A stretch of DNA of 64,000 nt, taken from contig CP136064.1 in the NCBI GenBank assembly GCA_032622095.1, positions 272,885,614-272,949,613 on the forward strand. Reading direction: 5' to 3'. Every line of letters begins with the position of its first letter. Position 1 is the stretch's first letter. Position numbers and translations under genes: made by a program. Origin of the DNA: Siphonodentalium dalli (taxonomy: Eukaryota; Mollusca; Scaphopoda; Gadilida; Siphonodentaliidae). Under the pieces are notes generated by a model, which searched no databases, was not told the DNA's origin, and was given only the letters and a program-made list of their open reading frames with translations. Of this stretch, positions 60,361 through 64,000 are shown in pieces.

Positions 60361-61253
60361 CACACCGTATTACCGATCCCGATTACCACCGGTCACGATG
60401 AGGATCACTACCGGCTGAAAGTGGCAATTTGTGTAACGGTAGGTCGACTAAAACGTTAATTATATATCTGAATGTAACCCACACAAAGTTTGTTGCCGCC
60501 GTCTTTCTTACATACATTAGAAAATGGCCACGCCAAGAAAATATAAAATAATCGCCTACGATAACCTTAGAGGTAGCATATGTTACTAGGATCTAGTTGC
60601 ACGTGGCCCATTATTTATCTTCATTGGTACAATACATGATGCAAATGCATGGAATTTTCTCTTATTTCTGTTGCGTATACAAGAATGTCCATAACTGTAC
60701 AAAATGGCAATACGGTTTGTCAAGTTGAATGTAAATTAAACGCGTAGTATCGATTTCCATACTCATGGGTTCCAAAAAACAGGATGCGGATCGGCACCGT
60801 TCACTATTATGCCGGTACAGATCCGTACCCGTTCATTTCATGGGTATCTATGTTTAAAACGTCCCAGATGGCCACAAATCGAACATACAAACGTGTACAT
60901 TAGGCGAATGACTTAGTAAATGGTCTATATTTTCGTACCACGAGAATACCGCATAAAGAAATAAAACATGAACCATTCATATCAGCTTCTGCTGGAAATA
61001 ATGAAACACAATGGTAAACATGCGTTACAAATATAAGAATAAGTGAACATATATTGTATGCTTATCAGATTTATCGGCGTCATCCGCTAGCCCAGTTACT
61101 CCTATACACGATGGGAGAACAAATTCACACCTTCCACAGAATGAAGGGCGAAAATGATCCAACTACAATGATGCCACGTGGCACGCTTTTGTCAAAACAG
61201 CCGGTAGTGATCCGCATCGTGACGGGGGTAATCCGGATCGGTAATACGGTGTG
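60361..61253. mobile_element. TIR element of 893 bp
   Basis: Inverted repeats of about 56 bases (CACACCGTATTACCGATC... and its inverse ending ...GGTAATACGGTGTG) bound the element, with AATAA flanking both ends (60356-60360, 61254-61258) as a candidate target duplication. Arms differ at only a few positions. No transposase is coded; superfamily unassigned. It lies 0.4 kb upstream of the PAN-like exon. Confidence 0.65.
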
Positions 61254-61648
61254 AATAATGAAAGTCATAGATTATTGCCAGAAAAATCAATTTCAGACTG
61301 GATTGTCTTCGCCACGATACACGCACATCGCCGCCACAGAATACATTGCAAACATTGGTACCGCCTATCAAAATGACAGGCATATGAAGGCAAGGAGATT
61401 AGAGCAACAAACAAAGTGATCTGGGACGTTACAATGCAGCTGAATGTACGTTCGCATAATACAACTCGGATCAATGCGTCAAATGCAATAATAAGAAACC
61501 CAGTCATGTGGAAGGTAATACAGGCACGAAACATTGAGTGCCTGTCTGTTCTGTTTTATTCCAATGAAGAACTAGTTGGTCAGTTCATCCAAAGAGTCAT
61601 GAATCTTTACTCTGAATTAGGTTTATGATATATACTTATACCAGAATA

Positions 61649-61945
61649 ATGGACACACTTTCAATCGTCATAATATGTCTGGCATTCGTGGCTTGGGGAG
61701 TGGTTGTCAATGGTATGCACTTTAAGCAAACTAAGAACCGAACATTTCACACGGTGGATGGCGGATTTCTGGATTCTACAAGAGCAAGAAGCTCGTTGGA
61801 GTGTGGAACAGCATGCTCACAGAGAAGCCAATGTGTTTCGTCTCTGTATTTCAAGGAAACAGGTCAATGTCACATGTCGTCGACGTGGGTAGTGGACCCG
61901 ATTTCGGACCTGTCAGAAAATACATCTTGTATCTTCATACAAAAA
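61649..61945 (+). CDS. First exon of a secreted PAN/Apple-like domain protein
   Basis: ATG at 61649 starts a 99-codon exon ending in AAAAA|GTAAGT (phase 0). An in-frame ATG eight codons upstream is less likely because starting at 61649 gives a clean signal peptide: MDTLSIVIICLAFVAWGVVV followed by NG. The rest (VDGGFLDSTRARSSLECGTACSQ, then C-x5-C spacing, Y-F-x5-G-x-C-H) resembles the PAN/Apple fold, with six cysteines after the signal. Such modules bind protein or carbohydrate and in molluscs are often followed by lectin-type domains, but no second exon was recognised up to 64,000. Nothing else is known of its role. It is transcribed away from the oxidase gene. Confidence 0.6.
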
Positions 61946-62433
61946 GTAAGTTGATGCGTTAATATTACTGTACATCATGTTGGGTACGTTGATGAGCGGG
62001 TCCCGTCTACATACAGTTCAGTGTGTTGTAGTATAATGATACCAAAGTATAACGCCAGCCATATATCATAATTGATCAGCATTTAGTGTTAGTCAGCCAG
62101 ATTAGTACAAGCGGGGCTGAGTAATACGTATGTTATGTTTGTTCCTACACATGATACGAAATACTTATGCAAATGGCTGCCACAAAGCTAAATATGCAAT
62201 GAAAAATGTTTGATTTTTTTTAGACAGTCATGATTTTAGACAGTAGACATACTCACAGATTGATAACGAACTATACGAACTATATTATTATATCACGATT
62301 ACTATCGAACGTAGATTAGCAGTGTAACTTAACCAGACTATGATCAGAATTTCGATCCACTCTAATCATATGAAGATTTCAGACTGTTCCCCCGATAACA
62401 AACACAGTTATAGTCTTGTAATATAACTTGTTT

Positions 62434-62549
62434 TACGTAGATAGTCTGCTCAGAATCGCCCCAGTTTGAGTGGCCATTGTGCTGCAACTGAGAACGTTTT
62501 AGTCACATTCTCTACTCATAATGGGACGATTCTAAGCAGACTATGTACG
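62434..62549. mobile_element. Short MITE (~115 bp)
   Basis: Inverted ends TAGTCTGCTCAGAATCG and CGATTCTAAGCAGACTA bound about 100 bases. It lies in the presumed first intron of the PAN-like gene. Confidence 0.5.
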
Positions 62550-64000
62550 GGTGTCTCGATACGTCTAGGGTGTTGATGTTGAATTGTAGAATTGGCCGCG
62601 TCGGGAACATTGATAAACAGAAACTGTCCGTAACTTTTGATAACTGTATATGTATATAAGTCTATCTTGATAAATACAGCAAGCATCGGGATAATAGGTT
62701 AAACAGGTCTTGTCGGATCGGCTGCCAGAGAGAGAAGTTGTTATCTCGCTTCAGAGCACGGGTAGCTATTCCAACGTCTGGTGTATCATGCATCCTAATA
62801 AAGTATGATGTATCATGATACACCTACTTGTGACGCGTATCATACCATAGGTACTGTGGAATGATCGTTGTCTAATCCTTCCAACATATAAGATGGTAGT
62901 ATACAAGTCACATCCAATTTAGAATATGATCTTGATAATTATGCTTGTATCTGTTCTCGGTGTGATTCGATGTGCTGTGTTTACCATACAATACGTTATA
63001 GCATTACAATAACTGGGAACATATGTAACTACCGATATATTCTGTACTATCGGACAGAGTCCCCCCTTTCAGAGTTCGCAAGACTGCATGTATCATAGTA
63101 TTGGGAACTAAAAGTTTGATAAAAATCCGTGGGTACAGAAGATAGTTGGATCTAGGATTATAATCGCGAGTCTCAAACCTGAAAAAAAAATCAACACATG
63201 GATATTCATACACAAAAACTCAATAGCAAACGAAACTAGAGTTAGTTATCCATGGCGAGTCTGGTAAACAGTATGTCACTAGGTTACTGTATTAGCATCG
63301 AACAGTAAGTTACTGGAGCACTGGTATATCGGCGAACAGTTTATTTATCCAGGAATTTGGAGAGAGGAAGTTCTGGCTTGGCGGGTATACATGATATATG
63401 TGTCCAATATATTATCGGCAAACAAGTCTATTCATGGTCGGATAATCAACACAGGTTGTATAACATTAGAATGTGTGTGCGAACAAGAAAACTCGCACAA
63501 GAAGTGCAGTGATAATTGAAGCCACAATTTATGAAGATAAATGTGATTGTCCGTGTTTATATAAAATTTGATAAATACCAACATCCCATCCGATCTATTG
63601 ACAGGACATTCTATGTAGCAGTCTACACTGCCTTTTAGTGTTTCGACCTATTTTGTCAACCAATTTAGAAATGGGTAAACCCGCAAGGTCTCATCAGGAG
63701 AGAGCTGAATTAAGATTCCTCAAAGTATCAACACATATAGGTATGTGTGCATGGTAGATAAACTGTCTGTCTCAAGACAGCTGAGTTGAGCGATGGCCTT
63801 CAAGGCTTCGCATGTCACAGTACTGCGGAATTTCTCATTGGCGCACGAGTGGTACGACACCATTCACATTAAAATGAGATTGTTTTTTAACCAACGATTA
63901 GTACACATTTTTAAAAGTACACTAATCATTATCACCTCCTTAACACATAACTAACAGCAATCAATGTTGTTATAATCACTAAATATACGTATTGTGTATA
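62550..64000. other. No exon recognised downstream of the PAN-like exon
   Basis: Presumed intron of the PAN-like gene. Only short frames without domains are present. A direct TGTATCATG...TATGATGTATCATGATACA palindromic cluster lies at 62.78-62.83 kb, and a short hairpin (GATTAGTACA.TTTTTAAAAGTACACTAATC) at 63.90-63.93 kb. Confidence 0.4.

Overview
The window looks like genomic DNA of a marine invertebrate, most likely a mollusc. Genes are split into short GT-AG exons separated by kilobase-scale, AT-rich introns, and most of the sequence is made of MITEs, foldback elements, minisatellites and decayed retroelements. An array at 40.8-41.4 kb carries a motif (AAGGGGCATAACTC-like) that I associate with bivalve and other molluscan genomes. 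The species is not determined.

The main content is one large gene on the minus strand, spanning 46,777 down to 8,163. Twelve exons join in a single open frame, every junction phase agrees, and they give 1,008 residues of a six-domain multicopper oxidase of the ceruloplasmin/hephaestin (ferroxidase) family. Exon order (minus strand) is 46777-46530, 42082-41867, 38155-37823, 35199-35095, 28359-28233, 26226-25973, 23712-23513, 20702-20561, 19357-19145, 12065-11828, 10309-9639 and 8443-8163. All eight trinuclear-cluster histidines, the type 1 copper ligands of domains 2 and 6, and the domain 6 iron-site residues are visible. Domain 4 has lost its type 1 histidine and its iron-site histidine. The signal-peptide exon was not found.

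A second gene begins on the plus strand near the right edge: 61,649-61,945 encodes a signal peptide plus a PAN/Apple-like cysteine-rich segment and ends at a good donor. Its later exons lie outside the window or were not recognised.

The rest is repeats. Notable items are a palindromic family with about a dozen copies, often joined to an AT-rich array; a 4.56-kb foldback element with minisatellite core (52.2-56.8 kb); a Harbinger-like element with TAA target duplication (14.3-15.3 kb); an internally deleted Helitron (44.6-45.3 kb); a 5'-truncated CR1/L2-like LINE (32.3-33.5 kb); a tRNA-derived SINE (26.25-26.53 kb); a 13 x 50 bp satellite (36.5-37.2 kb); and a 55-bp array that appears to be built from the first bases of the last oxidase exon.
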